Origin: Allorhizocola rhizosphaerae
GTDB taxonomy: Bacteria > Actinomycetota > Actinomycetes > Mycobacteriales > Micromonosporaceae
Assembly: GCF_003426775.1 (NCBI RefSeq)
Contig: NZ_QJUG01000010.1
Location: 1-62,860 of the forward strand
Direction of reading: 5' to 3'
Length of the DNA: 62,860 nucleotides
Positions 1 through 9,779 of this stretch are shown piece after piece (position 1 is the first letter of the stretch; each line of letters begins with the position of its first letter). A program made the position numbers and the translations under genes. Under the pieces are notes generated by a model. That model was given only the letters and a program-made list of their open reading frames with translations. It was not told where the DNA came from and made no database searches.

Positions 1-72
1 GCTGGACACAGGTCGCTTCTTCGATGCCACAACATCCAGTGTGGCTTCACGCAGCGTCGTGGTGGTGGTCAT
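1..72 (-). CDS. Partial CDS, N-terminal 24 residues only
   Basis: Reading leftward from the ATG at 72, an open frame runs off the window edge and encodes a Thr-rich start (MTTTTTLREATLD) followed by a Lys/Arg stretch. A purine-rich stretch (GGGAAAGG) lies a few bases upstream of the ATG and can act as a ribosome binding site. It follows the 234-aa gene on the same strand after about 165 bases, so it may be the third gene of the CHAT operon. Too little is visible to assign a family; being open and well started is the only support. Confidence 0.4.
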   Translation of the reverse strand, partial: MTTTTTLREATLDVVASKKRPVSS

Positions 73-236
73 CACGGCACCTTTCCCGCCGAGTCCTCAC
101 TCAGCGTGTCGGTGCCGGAAACACCGTTCGTTACACAGTCTCGCCGTCGCCGAGGCATACCGACGCGGGATCCTCCGATAGCCCGTGGCCGATGGTTAGC
201 CGGTGACCGATGGTTAGCCGAGGCCTGTGCGTGGCG

Positions 237-941
237 CTAGACCCCCTGGCGCCGCAGGACGATGGTCAGGGCGTCCGGCAACTGCTTGGGCGGAGCGAAG
301 TAGGAGAAGGCGTTCATGTTGAGGCGGCGGTGGCGGATGGTGGCGCCGGCGTCGATTCTCGCCTCGGCCGTGCCGGACGAGGGCATCCGGATGACCGCAC
401 GAAGCCGTTGCACACCATGCGGAGGCCGACCCGGGATCTCCCTGAACTCCCACGCGAACGACGATTGGCCTTCGCCAAGGGCGGTGACCGCAGCCTGGTG
501 TGTGCGCCGTTCGCCCTGTATGGCGAACTCGGGTGTGATGACGCAGGGCACAGTCAGCTTGACCGAGTAGGACAGGGTCCGGATCTCGTCGAGCAGCAGC
601 GGGTCCAGCGAGTGCGCGACGGGCTCGTCATCACCGGTGCCGGTGGAGATGAGGTTGACCCTTAGCCACGCCAGAGCCAGGCTCTCCTGCTCGTCGGAGA
701 TCAGCGTGCACGACAGCCCGAGCAGGTAGTAGTCGCAACGGGATGCCTCCGACGCGATGAAGCCGGACAGTTCGCGGTCGTCGGGGAAGCTGTCGGCCGT
801 GAGGTGGCGGATTTGGGGTTTGCCGATCAGGATGCGGCCGTCGGCCCGTAGCTCGGCCGGCGGCGTGGGTCGGCCGCGTTCGGTGCGCAGGTGCAGCGGG
901 ACCGCGATGGGTGCGCCGTCGGATAGCTCAATCGAGGCCAT
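237..941 (-). CDS. Hypothetical protein co-translated with the CHAT protein
   Basis: A 234-aa soluble protein with no signal peptide or membrane segment and no family that I recognise. It is Leu- and Arg-rich with alternating hydrophobic stretches that look beta-rich (for example around LTVPCVITPEFAI). Its ATG lies inside the end of the upstream CHAT gene (14-base overlap), which implies translational coupling and makes a shared function likely. It could be an adaptor, substrate or effector for the CHAT protease; that is inference from position only. Confidence 0.75.
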   Translation of the reverse strand: MASIELSDGAPIAVPLHLRTERGRPTPPAELRADGRILIGKPQIRHLTADSFPDDRELSGFIASEASRCDYYLLGLSCTLISDEQESLALAWLRVNLISTGTGDDEPVAHSLDPLLLDEIRTLSYSVKLTVPCVITPEFAIQGERRTHQAAVTALGEGQSSFAWEFREIPGRPPHGVQRLRAVIRMPSSGTAEARIDAGATIRHRRLNMNAFSYFAPPKQLPDALTIVLRRQGV

Positions 942-3900
942 TGTCTGGTACTCCTATCAGGATGAACGCGCCCCAGTCGCGGTATTGCGGATACCAGCGC
1001 CGGGTGTCTGTCTGCGCGGCGCGAAACGCCGCCCAGGTGTCGTTTCGGCGGGCGAGGTAATGGTAGAGCGTGGGAAAGAAGTGTGCGGCGACCTCGTCCG
1101 CGACGGGCCACATCGTGGCCACGATGGTCCTGACGCCCGCGAGCAACAATGCGGTGGGGATGCCGATGACGTTGCCGGCGCGGTCGACCCGGCCCAGCGC
1201 GGTCTGGCAGGCGCTGAGTGTGACCAGCTCGACATTGCTGAAGGTCTCGGTGAGCAGCTCGTGCATGAACAGCCGGCCATCGTCGTGATGGGACGGTGCC
1301 AGGTGCAGGGTCTGAAATGCCGGCGCGTCGGGGTTGTGCGTGCCGTGGGCGGCTATGTGGACGTATCGGCTGGTGCGCAACGCCTGCAGCACGGAGCTCT
1401 TGGTGGCTTCGGCGTCGATGAGAGCCGTGGCGCCAAACGCTGCGGCGCATTGCTGTGCTTCGGCGACCGCCTGACCGAGGCCGGGAAGCCATGCGTGCGC
1501 CGGCGCGGTGTAGCTGAGCCCGATGCTCGACATCGCGGTGTGCGGTCGCTGCTCGCCAGGCGCGCGAATGAGAAGGTCCGCGTGGGGCAGATAGGCCATG
1601 TCCCAGTCGTGGAACACCGGCCGGCCGGCGGGACCGATCAGGTGCATCGGGTAGTAGTGGAACGGGCCGTAGGGTACGACCAGCAATCGGTCTTTACCGG
1701 CCTGGCGCAGGGCGTCGAAGGTTGTCACGCCTTCCGAGCCCACCAGCAGTCGCACGATGCCGTCGGCCAGGTTGTCTTCGGCGTCTTCGTTGACGACCGC
1801 GGCACCCGGGTCGGACCGCAGCGCCCGGCGCACGTCGGCGACGGGTATCCCCAATTCCGGCATGGTGTAGCTGAGGTCGCCGACCATGCGGATGTCTCCG
1901 GTGGCGATCGGATGCCACCCATACATCACGGTGATGCCGTCGGCGGTGATGATGAGGTGGGCCAGACCGGGCTTATGTTCACCGGTGAGCATGTGGGTTT
2001 GGATGAGCAGGACCGTGCGCTCGTCCAGGGCACGTTGGTAAAGCTGGAACTTCAGCATCGTGAACGGCAGCGGAAGCCGGTCGGCGAAGGTTTGGGCGAA
2101 CAGCTGCCGGTCGAAGCGCCGCTGCATGTTCAACAGCCGCCCCGTCGCGGAGTCGCCCGGGCGGCGCTGCACCTCGTCCGCCCAGGCCACCGTGATCCAC
2201 TCGGCGGTGTCGTCGTCGGTGACCGTCTCGGCCGGATCTGGCACGTGTGCTTCGGCACGGTGGATGTCGGCGAGCATGTCATGGCCGCTGTGGTCCAGAT
2301 GCGGCAATGCCGGAGGCCCGGCAAGCAGCAGCTCGCCCAGCCGCGCCCCGTTGGCCTGGCCGACGAGCAGATCGAGATCCACCGAGTTGATGCCGGTGGT
2401 GAGCCCGGCGCCTAGGATGCGGGCGTACACGGTTTGGAAAACCCTTTGGTCGACACCGGCCGGAACGAACCTGGCGATGGTCCCCAGGTGGACGAGCACC
2501 ATGGGGACGTCCTCGCTGTCGATGTGCGAGGCGATGGCACTCAGATACCCGACCGTGTCCAATGCCTGCCCGCGCGCGCCGAGGTCCCAGAAGTGTTGTG
2601 CTATCTCGGCGATGATAGGCACCTGTGCGGCGGGGTCGAGCTCGGCGGCCAGTCGCATCCGCAGATGCGTCCGCAGGTACAGCTTCATCGTGGGCAGCTC
2701 GGCCGACAGCGACCCTTCGGCGTCTTCCGCAGCGGAGAGCCGGCCGATCTCCTCCAGCCCGTCGATGGCCAGCCGGCTCAACGAGACATCGGCGTCCGCG
2801 CCGACCACGGCGGCCCATGTGGCGAACGCCAGGAGATGACCGAGCCGAGCCGGGGCCGACCCGACGGTCAGATCGTGGACGAGCTGCCACTGTTGAGCGG
2901 CTGTCTCCGCGGTGACCACGGCATCATCGGGTGGCTGCCAGTCCGGGGCGAGCAGGCGAGAAGCCAAGGCGCACTGGAGTCTGAGCAGCGGCATGACACC
3001 GGCGCGCACGTCCTGCTGGATACGCCGGCGCATGGTCGTGACCAACTGCCACCCGGCTCGCGGATCCGGGTCGAGGAGCGCCTGCGCGGTATAGAACGCC
3101 GTGTACGCCAGCGCGTCCTTGAAATCCTGGTCGAACACCTCCGCCTGCGGCCGCATCAGCTTGTCGGCGATGGCCTGGGCGGCGGTGGCCCGCTCCGCTG
3201 CGGGCAGGCCTCGGATCAATTCCGCTTGGTACAGCAGGTGTTGGTCGCCGACGTGGCTCAGGGCGACCCGGGTGGCATGATGCAGCTCCGATTCCTCGAT
3301 CCGATCGCCCACATCGCGTAGCTGAATGAGGATGAGTGCCAGGCGGCGATGGGCCTGAACCCGCTCCCACCCGGCACACAACGCTGTGGCCTGCCGGGCA
3401 TGGTGGAGGGCGGCACGCAGCGCCTCGGTGGCCGTGCGATAGGGGATGGGCTCGTTGATCGTGGGAGCGGCACCGTCGCCGGTGAGCACCGCCCATTGCT
3501 GAAATCGCCGCAGATCGATCGCCAGTGCGGCACTGCGGCGTAGCCATTGATGATCCCCGGCGAGCATGGCGAATTGGCAGAACATCGATGCCGTCCGCAG
3601 ATGGGCGACGCCGGCCGAGGCGTGGTCGCCGCGGCCGTCGGCGTAGGCGATGGCCCACAGACCGGCCTGATAGCCAAGCTCGAACAGTTCCGGGTCGGGC
3701 ACGTCCGCCTGTTGCAGGCCTTCGAGAAGCGCGACGTGAACGCGCGCCTTGCCGGCGGCGTTGGCCGATTCCAGGCCGAACTCGCGGACGGCGGCATGCA
3801 GAAGCACCCGGCGTATCAACGACTCGTCCGCCCCTATCAGATCGGCATTGTCCAGCTGCGCCAACGCCGCGGACAGGAAGCCCTCGCCGGCCGCGTCATC

Positions 3901-6789
3901 GGGAAGCGGCGGCATCTGCGCCCTGGCCTGCTCGACATCCAGGCCGCCTCGGCGCAGCTGGGCCACCAGCGACTCGTAGGCGCCAAACAATGATGCCTGT
4001 GCCTGGTCCCTGCCGGCCATGGCAGGCGGCGCCAACGTCAACGGCCGTTGCAGCTCGTGGGCCGCTACCTGGTAGGCCCGCAAGGCCTGCAGGTCTGGAT
4101 CGGCCTGGTCACCGTGATCGGCCCATGCGGTGGCGGCGGCGTCCAGCTCAGCCAGATCGTCGGCCGAGCCGCTGATCCGATAACGCATCAGCAGCACCTC
4201 CGCCAGGCGACGCGCGGCCGCGACCGACTCGAGCCCTTGCGCGCTGACGCGCAGCAGCGGCACGGCGTCGTCGAGGTCACCGCGGTGATGGTCGCGGTGA
4301 AAGCGATCGACCAGCGCCAAGGCCAACTGCTCGGCCGCAAGCGGGTGGAGTCCCTCTTCCCGCGCCAGATCGCAGGCGTGCCGCAGGAAGGAGACGGCGG
4401 CGTCGAGCAACGCGGCCGTGTCGGAACGCTTGCGCAGCAACATCCCGAGACGGGTCAACGCCACGGCCTGGGCCTCAGGGAGCTGGCAACCGGTCGCCAC
4501 CTCCGCATACGCCACGATCGCCCGGTGTGCATCGGCGGGCCGGCGGGCGCGGTCGAACCGGTTGGCCAACAGGCTGGCGAGCTGGAAGGGGAAGGTGTAA
4601 GCGGCGTCGAGGTGACGCTCGGGGATGCCGTCGGCGGCCAAGGCAAGCAGCCCAATGGCCTCGTCCGGATCCACCTCGGCGCCTTCGATGCTCAGCGTGG
4701 CCATCGCGGAGCCCACCATGCCGCACAGCGAAAGGTGTTGCGCACTGCTCGACGGCACCTGCCTGAGCCGTTGAGAGCCGAACTCGACCACCTGAGCCAA
4801 TCCTTCTGGCGTGTCGGCGTGGAACCCGACCGTGGTGTGTGCCTCCACGAGTAGCCGCATGCCGGCGTCCCGATCGCTGTCATCGTCGGCGATGTCCACG
4901 CTGTGCTGCACGACGTCGAACGCCTGGGCCGCGAAGGCCAGGTCGTCCGTGGCCAGATAGCGCTGCAACAGCAGCCGTCCCAGCGCGTGCCAGCGCGGCG
5001 GGAGCGGCGAATCCGGTGTGGCGGCCGCGTCGACGGCTTGCCGGGACACGGCGATCGCCTGATCCCACATCGTGACATCGTCACCGAGCATGGCGTAGTC
5101 GGCGATCACACCGGCATACGCCTCCAGGAACACCCCGCGCACCGGCTCCGGCATCCGCTCACCGAGCGCCTGCTCCAGACATCCTCGCGCCCGAGGTAGT
5201 GCCTGACGATCGCCTGACATGTGAAACGTCTGGTCATAGGCGATGCCGCGATATCCGGTGACGATCGCCGCCGCGGAAGCCGGCAACCGGCCGAGATCGA
5301 GCTGCAGGAGGAAATCGGCAAGTCCCGGTTTCAGATGTGCGGTTTCAGGCCGCTGCAGCTCGTAGGCTACCGCCGCGGTCTCCAGTGGCACACCAAACCG
5401 AGTGATGCTGACCGCTTCATCCAGCGCGTGCCGCAGCGCCTCGGGAACGCCGGGCGGCCATTCGGCCGCCAACGGAGCCAGCAACTCGGTCGCGTCAGCC
5501 AGGCTCGCCCGCCCCTGCGGTGACGCCGGCTCACACAGGAATCGGTACCAGTGCAGCCATCCACAAGCGAGCACCTCCGGCGAATACTCGCCTCGCGCCA
5601 ACGCGTCGGACACGGCCTCGCGAATCTGCCGGGCGCGATCGTCGGACAGCCGCAGGTACGCCGGATCGCCGGTGGCCTCGAACGCCGCCACACTCTGCAA
5701 CGGCCACGCGTCATCCTCGCCGACCCCTGCGCGCCAAGGCAACACGATCTCTGGCTCGTCGTGGCGTTGCGGCACATCGGCCAACACGCCCGGGTCCGCG
5801 TCGGCGAACCGACCCGAGATCACAGACCGCAGGATCGTATCGATGGGCCACGTCGAAAGGCCATCGCGGGCACGCTCGTGCCTTACGGACGCGGCTTGCG
5901 CCAATGCCATGTCGGCGGCCGAGTTGTCGTGGGTGACGGCATACCAGGTGCGCAGCGTGTCGGCGTAGTGCAGCCGCCATCCGGCGTAGTCCACATGATC
6001 GTGGGGCACGTTGCGCAACGCCGTGCGGTAGTCCCATACGGCCGACTCCAGCAGCTTCACATCGTCCGTCAGGTGGTAAAGATCTCTGGCGATGTTGGCA
6101 CGGGTCGCCAGCCGGGTCGCCGGGCGATCGTCGGGCTTGTGCAGCCACGGAAACGGCTCGTCACCATCGGCCGGCTTCAGCGCGGCGTCGGCCGCCTCCA
6201 GGGCTCGCCACATCGCGGCCTCGTCGCGGGTGAACAGGGCCTGGTTGTGCAAGGCCGTGGCGAGGTTGAACCGGTAGCGGGACAGGTCCTGGTTTGCCGG
6301 TGTGCTGCAGGCGATCGCCCGTTCCAGCAGGTAAACGGCGGCATCAAGGCGCTCATGCTCCTGACTGACGATCACGTCCTCGATGAGCTCGGCGGCCGTC
6401 CCGTCCCACAGCCCCGGGATCAGGCCGGGCTCCAGCTCGACGTGCCCCATCTGCTCATGTGCTTCGATCGACGACTCACGGATGTCCGGAGGGACCTGGC
6501 GTGGGTCGAACTGAGCCACCACGCCAAACAGTGGCAAGGCCGCGAGAAGGTCGTCGGCCTTGGCGGCCGGGCCGGCACCGTAGCGTTCCCAGTGCAACCA
6601 CCCCAGCGCGACCAGCAGGTCTGCCCGTGCCGCGGCCGCCGTGCCGACTGGTTCCGCGGAGTCGACCAGGCGCACCAGCTTCGCGGCCTCGTCCAGCCAC
6701 CCATCGGTGAGAAGATCCGCCGGTTGCGACCGGACGGTCCGATCGATGCGCCGCCGAAACGATCTCACCTGCTCATCGAGGTTCGCCAT
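928..6789 (-). CDS. TPR-rich protein with C-terminal CHAT (caspase-like) protease domain
   Basis: A cytoplasmic protein of about 1950 residues. Most of it is helical, Ala/Leu-rich, TPR-like repeat (motifs of the LAxxLxxRY type recur). The last ~300 residues form a CHAT domain, the caspase-fold protease found with TPRs. Its His-Cys dyad is visible: His in HIAAHG (about residue 1815) and Cys in LSACQT (about residue 1861), followed by the family-typical PTALLLAGVR and ATMWPVADE. CHAT proteins are known or suspected to act in bacterial stress and conflict pathways by cutting partner proteins; the target here is unknown. The start is uncertain: I chose the ATG at 6789 (MANLDEQV), but an in-frame TTG at 6843 adds 18 residues and neither has a strong ribosome binding site. 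It is the first gene of a leftward operon. Confidence 0.9.
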   Translation of the reverse strand: MANLDEQVRSFRRRIDRTVRSQPADLLTDGWLDEAAKLVRLVDSAEPVGTAAAARADLLVALGWLHWERYGAGPAAKADDLLAALPLFGVVAQFDPRQVPPDIRESSIEAHEQMGHVELEPGLIPGLWDGTAAELIEDVIVSQEHERLDAAVYLLERAIACSTPANQDLSRYRFNLATALHNQALFTRDEAAMWRALEAADAALKPADGDEPFPWLHKPDDRPATRLATRANIARDLYHLTDDVKLLESAVWDYRTALRNVPHDHVDYAGWRLHYADTLRTWYAVTHDNSAADMALAQAASVRHERARDGLSTWPIDTILRSVISGRFADADPGVLADVPQRHDEPEIVLPWRAGVGEDDAWPLQSVAAFEATGDPAYLRLSDDRARQIREAVSDALARGEYSPEVLACGWLHWYRFLCEPASPQGRASLADATELLAPLAAEWPPGVPEALRHALDEAVSITRFGVPLETAAVAYELQRPETAHLKPGLADFLLQLDLGRLPASAAAIVTGYRGIAYDQTFHMSGDRQALPRARGCLEQALGERMPEPVRGVFLEAYAGVIADYAMLGDDVTMWDQAIAVSRQAVDAAATPDSPLPPRWHALGRLLLQRYLATDDLAFAAQAFDVVQHSVDIADDDSDRDAGMRLLVEAHTTVGFHADTPEGLAQVVEFGSQRLRQVPSSSAQHLSLCGMVGSAMATLSIEGAEVDPDEAIGLLALAADGIPERHLDAAYTFPFQLASLLANRFDRARRPADAHRAIVAYAEVATGCQLPEAQAVALTRLGMLLRKRSDTAALLDAAVSFLRHACDLAREEGLHPLAAEQLALALVDRFHRDHHRGDLDDAVPLLRVSAQGLESVAAARRLAEVLLMRYRISGSADDLAELDAAATAWADHGDQADPDLQALRAYQVAAHELQRPLTLAPPAMAGRDQAQASLFGAYESLVAQLRRGGLDVEQARAQMPPLPDDAAGEGFLSAALAQLDNADLIGADESLIRRVLLHAAVREFGLESANAAGKARVHVALLEGLQQADVPDPELFELGYQAGLWAIAYADGRGDHASAGVAHLRTASMFCQFAMLAGDHQWLRRSAALAIDLRRFQQWAVLTGDGAAPTINEPIPYRTATEALRAALHHARQATALCAGWERVQAHRRLALILIQLRDVGDRIEESELHHATRVALSHVGDQHLLYQAELIRGLPAAERATAAQAIADKLMRPQAEVFDQDFKDALAYTAFYTAQALLDPDPRAGWQLVTTMRRRIQQDVRAGVMPLLRLQCALASRLLAPDWQPPDDAVVTAETAAQQWQLVHDLTVGSAPARLGHLLAFATWAAVVGADADVSLSRLAIDGLEEIGRLSAAEDAEGSLSAELPTMKLYLRTHLRMRLAAELDPAAQVPIIAEIAQHFWDLGARGQALDTVGYLSAIASHIDSEDVPMVLVHLGTIARFVPAGVDQRVFQTVYARILGAGLTTGINSVDLDLLVGQANGARLGELLLAGPPALPHLDHSGHDMLADIHRAEAHVPDPAETVTDDDTAEWITVAWADEVQRRPGDSATGRLLNMQRRFDRQLFAQTFADRLPLPFTMLKFQLYQRALDERTVLLIQTHMLTGEHKPGLAHLIITADGITVMYGWHPIATGDIRMVGDLSYTMPELGIPVADVRRALRSDPGAAVVNEDAEDNLADGIVRLLVGSEGVTTFDALRQAGKDRLLVVPYGPFHYYPMHLIGPAGRPVFHDWDMAYLPHADLLIRAPGEQRPHTAMSSIGLSYTAPAHAWLPGLGQAVAEAQQCAAAFGATALIDAEATKSSVLQALRTSRYVHIAAHGTHNPDAPAFQTLHLAPSHHDDGRLFMHELLTETFSNVELVTLSACQTALGRVDRAGNVIGIPTALLLAGVRTIVATMWPVADEVAAHFFPTLYHYLARRNDTWAAFRAAQTDTRRWYPQYRDWGAFILIGVPDNGLD

Positions 6790-7065
6790 GAGTGACCAGT
6801 CCACATTGGAGAATGCACCAGCAGGTGCCACCGCCGAAGTCAATTAGTGCACCGATAATCTATCCCGCCGAAGATCGCGTCAGGGGCGCAGAGGCTTGAA
6901 TCCGACAGCATGCCCGACCGTGTCAGGAGCCGGTCTTCCCGTCTCCTGCGTCGGCGGGCTCGATGTCGCGGATCAGCCGCGCCCGAGCGCGCACCAGGCA
7001 AAGTCGTGCTTGGCTACCGCACCGTCCCTCACCGAATCGCCAACCAACTGCCAGTATCGCGACGA

Positions 7066-7200
7066 AAGCAAGGGAAATCGCCGGCACTCCACCCTTGGCT
7101 ACCTGAGCGCAGCGGCCTCCGAACAACGCACTACCTCAACCACTACGCTGGCCTTGGCCGCATGAAAAACCGGTGTCCACCTCCTGGGGTAAAGCTCAAG
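7066..7200 (+). mobile_element. IS3-family transposase C-terminal remnant and possible right end
   Basis: The frame ending at the TGA near 7165 reads NRRHSTLGYLSAAASEQ, matching the conserved RRHSxLGYLSPxxFE tail of IS3-group transposases. The rest of the transposase is absent. Just after the stop, a GTGTCCACC...GGGGTAA stretch (about 7172-7192) resembles the terminal repeat of actinobacterial IS3 elements. Recognition is from the protein tail; the repeat is a weaker call. The upstream stretch 6790-7065 holds nothing else I can recognise. Confidence 0.6.
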
Positions 7201-7283
7201 CTTTCGATTTGCCACACGCGGTCATGTGCCACGCACTGGAGTCGTCGACCTCGTGCGGCCGGCTGCGACGGGGATGTGGCGCT

Positions 7284-8633
7284 CTAGTTCAGGTCGTTCA
7301 ATTGACTTGCCAGGAGTTCGGCACGGCGGAGCAGATTGGCGAACCTGACGCTATGGGCGAACGGGCGGGTGCGCTCGCGCATGATGGCCAGGGCGCTGCG
7401 AACTCGTCCGGAGTCCATCCCGGGGTATTCGTCGAGGAAGCAATGCCAGGTGGCGACCGCTTTGTCTACCTGGCTGTAGGCCAGTTGGAGTTCGGCCAGC
7501 CTGGCGAGGCAGAGGAGTTTCGAGCGCCGCTCGCTGGGTGGATGCAGGCGAATGGAGCGCTGGAGGGATTCGATCGCTCCCTTTCGATCGCCCAACAGGG
7601 CGAGGACGACGGCCCTGTGATACGCCAATTCGGCCTCGTCATAGCCACCGACCACGACCGCCGTGCCCGGATCGTTGCTCAGGTGCCGTTCGGCCTTCTG
7701 CAGGTGCATGATTGCCTGATCCCTGTGGCGGTTCGCCGCGTGCGTCACGGCCAGTTGCCCTTCGAGGAAGGCGCGCGTCTTCGGGCAGGTGATGGCCGGT
7801 ACCATGACGGCATCCTGCGCTAGCCGCAGTGCCTTTCGATCGTGCCCGAGCAGGCGTGCCTGCGCGCTCATCGCGCGCAGTGTGATCGCATAGGTGGAGA
7901 AATCAGCCGCCAGTATGGCCAGATGCGCCGCGGTGCGGTAGAAGTGCTGCGCCGCACCGTGCAGCTCCTCGTCAAAGCAGGCGAACCCGCAAAGATACGT
8001 CAGCTTGGCGGCGCTGGCGAACAGGTCCGATTTGACCGGCGCGCCCCCGCTGGCGTTCAGCCACGGCGCGATCGTGGTGGCGAGGTAGGCGGACAGGGCG
8101 GGGCGCACCGGTCCGGCGCCGTTGGCGGCATCGGCTCGGGCAAACAGCTGTCCCATGGCATTTGCCGCTTTAACCTGCGAGCGTCCCACCCGCGGCATGC
8201 TGGGCTCGGCGGCCGTGGAGGGTTGCGGCGTGCAGGTCGCGGTCCAGCCGGGCAGTGTCGGTTCCTCCAAGCTGTACACGAGTTTGTCGAGAGCCGATCG
8301 CCGTACCCCGGCCGTGCTTAGCTCCACCAGCTGGCTGATCAACTCTTCCGCCGTCCCGCGAGCAATGTCCGGCGGTGATGAACGGCCGAACCCCGCGGCG
8401 TTCCGCGTGACGCCGCGGTGCAGACGCCGGGTGAAGGCTTCCGCGATCAATTCCGGCACGGGATCACGGGGTTGTACCCCGGAAAGCCATTGCGACACGG
8501 AGACCCGATGGTAGCGAAGTACGATACGGTTCTCAGCGGCGAGACGATTGACCTCTCGTGCCAGTTCAGCGCCACTCCATCGGGCTTCGGCCAGCAGGAG
8601 CCGCAACCTGTTGTTCGGAACGCGGCGGATCAT
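7284..8633 (-). CDS. HTH-TPR transcriptional regulator
   Basis: A 449-aa cytoplasmic protein. Residues ~5-60 form an XRE-like helix-turn-helix (RLRLLLAEARWSGAELAREV ... SVSQWLSG), and the rest is helical TPR-like repeat with several AxxxxxRALRLA-type elements. Actinomycetes carry many such HTH-TPR proteins, some of which (NsdA-like) repress development or antibiotic genes; whether this one does is inference. I chose the ATG at 8633 because AGGAAGAG lies five bases upstream; a longer frame to 8816 adds an unlike, low-complexity N-terminus. It is transcribed away from the lipoprotein gene, with a long gap between. Confidence 0.85.
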   Translation of the reverse strand: MIRRVPNNRLRLLLAEARWSGAELAREVNRLAAENRIVLRYHRVSVSQWLSGVQPRDPVPELIAEAFTRRLHRGVTRNAAGFGRSSPPDIARGTAEELISQLVELSTAGVRRSALDKLVYSLEEPTLPGWTATCTPQPSTAAEPSMPRVGRSQVKAANAMGQLFARADAANGAGPVRPALSAYLATTIAPWLNASGGAPVKSDLFASAAKLTYLCGFACFDEELHGAAQHFYRTAAHLAILAADFSTYAITLRAMSAQARLLGHDRKALRLAQDAVMVPAITCPKTRAFLEGQLAVTHAANRHRDQAIMHLQKAERHLSNDPGTAVVVGGYDEAELAYHRAVVLALLGDRKGAIESLQRSIRLHPPSERRSKLLCLARLAELQLAYSQVDKAVATWHCFLDEYPGMDSGRVRSALAIMRERTRPFAHSVRFANLLRRAELLASQLNDLN

Positions 8634-9779
8634 TACGGCTCTTCCTGTTCTGTTGAGCTGTCCACAATGGTCATTGACGTTTGATGTCCACACGGCATGG
8701 TTTTGTCCGCAGCGACACTCACCGCCTGTGTCAGCCGGGTCAAGGCGCAGGGCGTTGGCTCGGACACAGAGGCCATGGGAACGAACTGATCGTTCGGACC
8801 GGGACCGGCGAGCCACCGCTGTCCGCCAGCCGCATGATTGCGTTATGATTTGCGAATATGTGGTCTGTTGCCAGAGTAACGCCTGCAGAAACCTAGCCGT
8901 TGTGCCAAACCGCGCGAACTTCCCGACTGCTGAGTATCAAGTTGCGCCAAGTCGGCGCGTTCCGTTCCTTCGTCCCGTCATCATGCGCACGGCCGGGGTA
9001 TGGCAAGTGGCGGGATCCACATCGGCCGCTCGCGTCGGGAGGTCGCACATCCGCTTCCCTTGCCCACCAATGCGGCTGTCGGTGAACGGCAGCGTGCGAG
9101 AGTGGATGCCGAGACCGCCTTGCGGCGGTGCGCAAGCATCCGCTAGCAACGTGGCTCATCGGGCGGGTGGGGGCAGCCGGTCCGGATTGGAATGTAAGGA
9201 AGCGACGGTGTTTCTGACGGCAACGGATCCCCAGTATCGCTTCGCGCTCGGCTGCCGCGGCGGTCGCATGTTGTGCTGCCCGCGCCCACCTCAACGGGTG
9301 GGCTCCCTTCGGGATGGTGGCGTTGGTGCGGTCGAGGCACGTAAACGAAGGTCAGGCAGACAGTCGATCCGGCAGCACGTCCCCTCCCGCAGTCCACCGG
9401 CGGGGTTAGATGATCCATACGATGGTTGTGGCTGCGACGTCACCGTAGGCTGCTCGGCCGGGCGAACCATTCGGCGGCGTCACAATCCGCGGTACGGCGT
9501 TGCCTCCACCACAGTCACAACAAAACCCGGCAAAAGACATGTTTGCACACCGTCTCCTGGGGCGCACTGTCAGCGCACGTCAGGACTTCCCCAGAGGCGG
9601 ATGCAGGGTCCCCGACGGCGGACCGTTTGGCTCCCCAGAGGCGGACACCTCATCACTCTCTGTGGCTAACACCAGAGGCACCACGACCTTTCTGCCGCGC
9701 CGCCTCCGACCGCTGTGCGGATTACTCAGGGATGTTTGAGTATCAACGCGGATGAACTGTCTGGTGACCCCTTCCTACT
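8634..9779. other. Long intergenic stretch without a supported gene
   Basis: About 1.1 kb between the divergent regulator and lipoprotein genes. Open frames exist on both strands, but they are Arg/Pro/Ser-rich, lack ribosome binding sites and show no domain. A 13-base direct repeat (CCCCAGAGGCGGA) occurs near 9590 and 9630. The promoters of both flanking genes should lie here, but I see no clear operator. It may be decayed coding sequence. Confidence 0.5.

Noticed and set aside
757-2415. Long open frame on the plus strand opposite the CHAT gene
   Set aside because: It lies entirely antisense to the strongly supported CHAT protein, has no domain or ribosome binding site, and is the usual GC-driven shadow. 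The same holds for 5551-6795, 27270-28904, 45761-47743 (minus) and 56044-57447.
9589-9641. Thirteen-base direct repeat CCCCAGAGGCGGA
   Set aside because: Only two copies in a non-coding stretch with no associated element, so it is probably chance or old debris.
8548-9669. 373-codon plus-strand frame across the gap left of the lipoprotein
   Set aside because: Its start overlaps the antisense regulator gene, the protein is Arg/Pro/Ser-rich with no domain, and no ribosome binding site is present.
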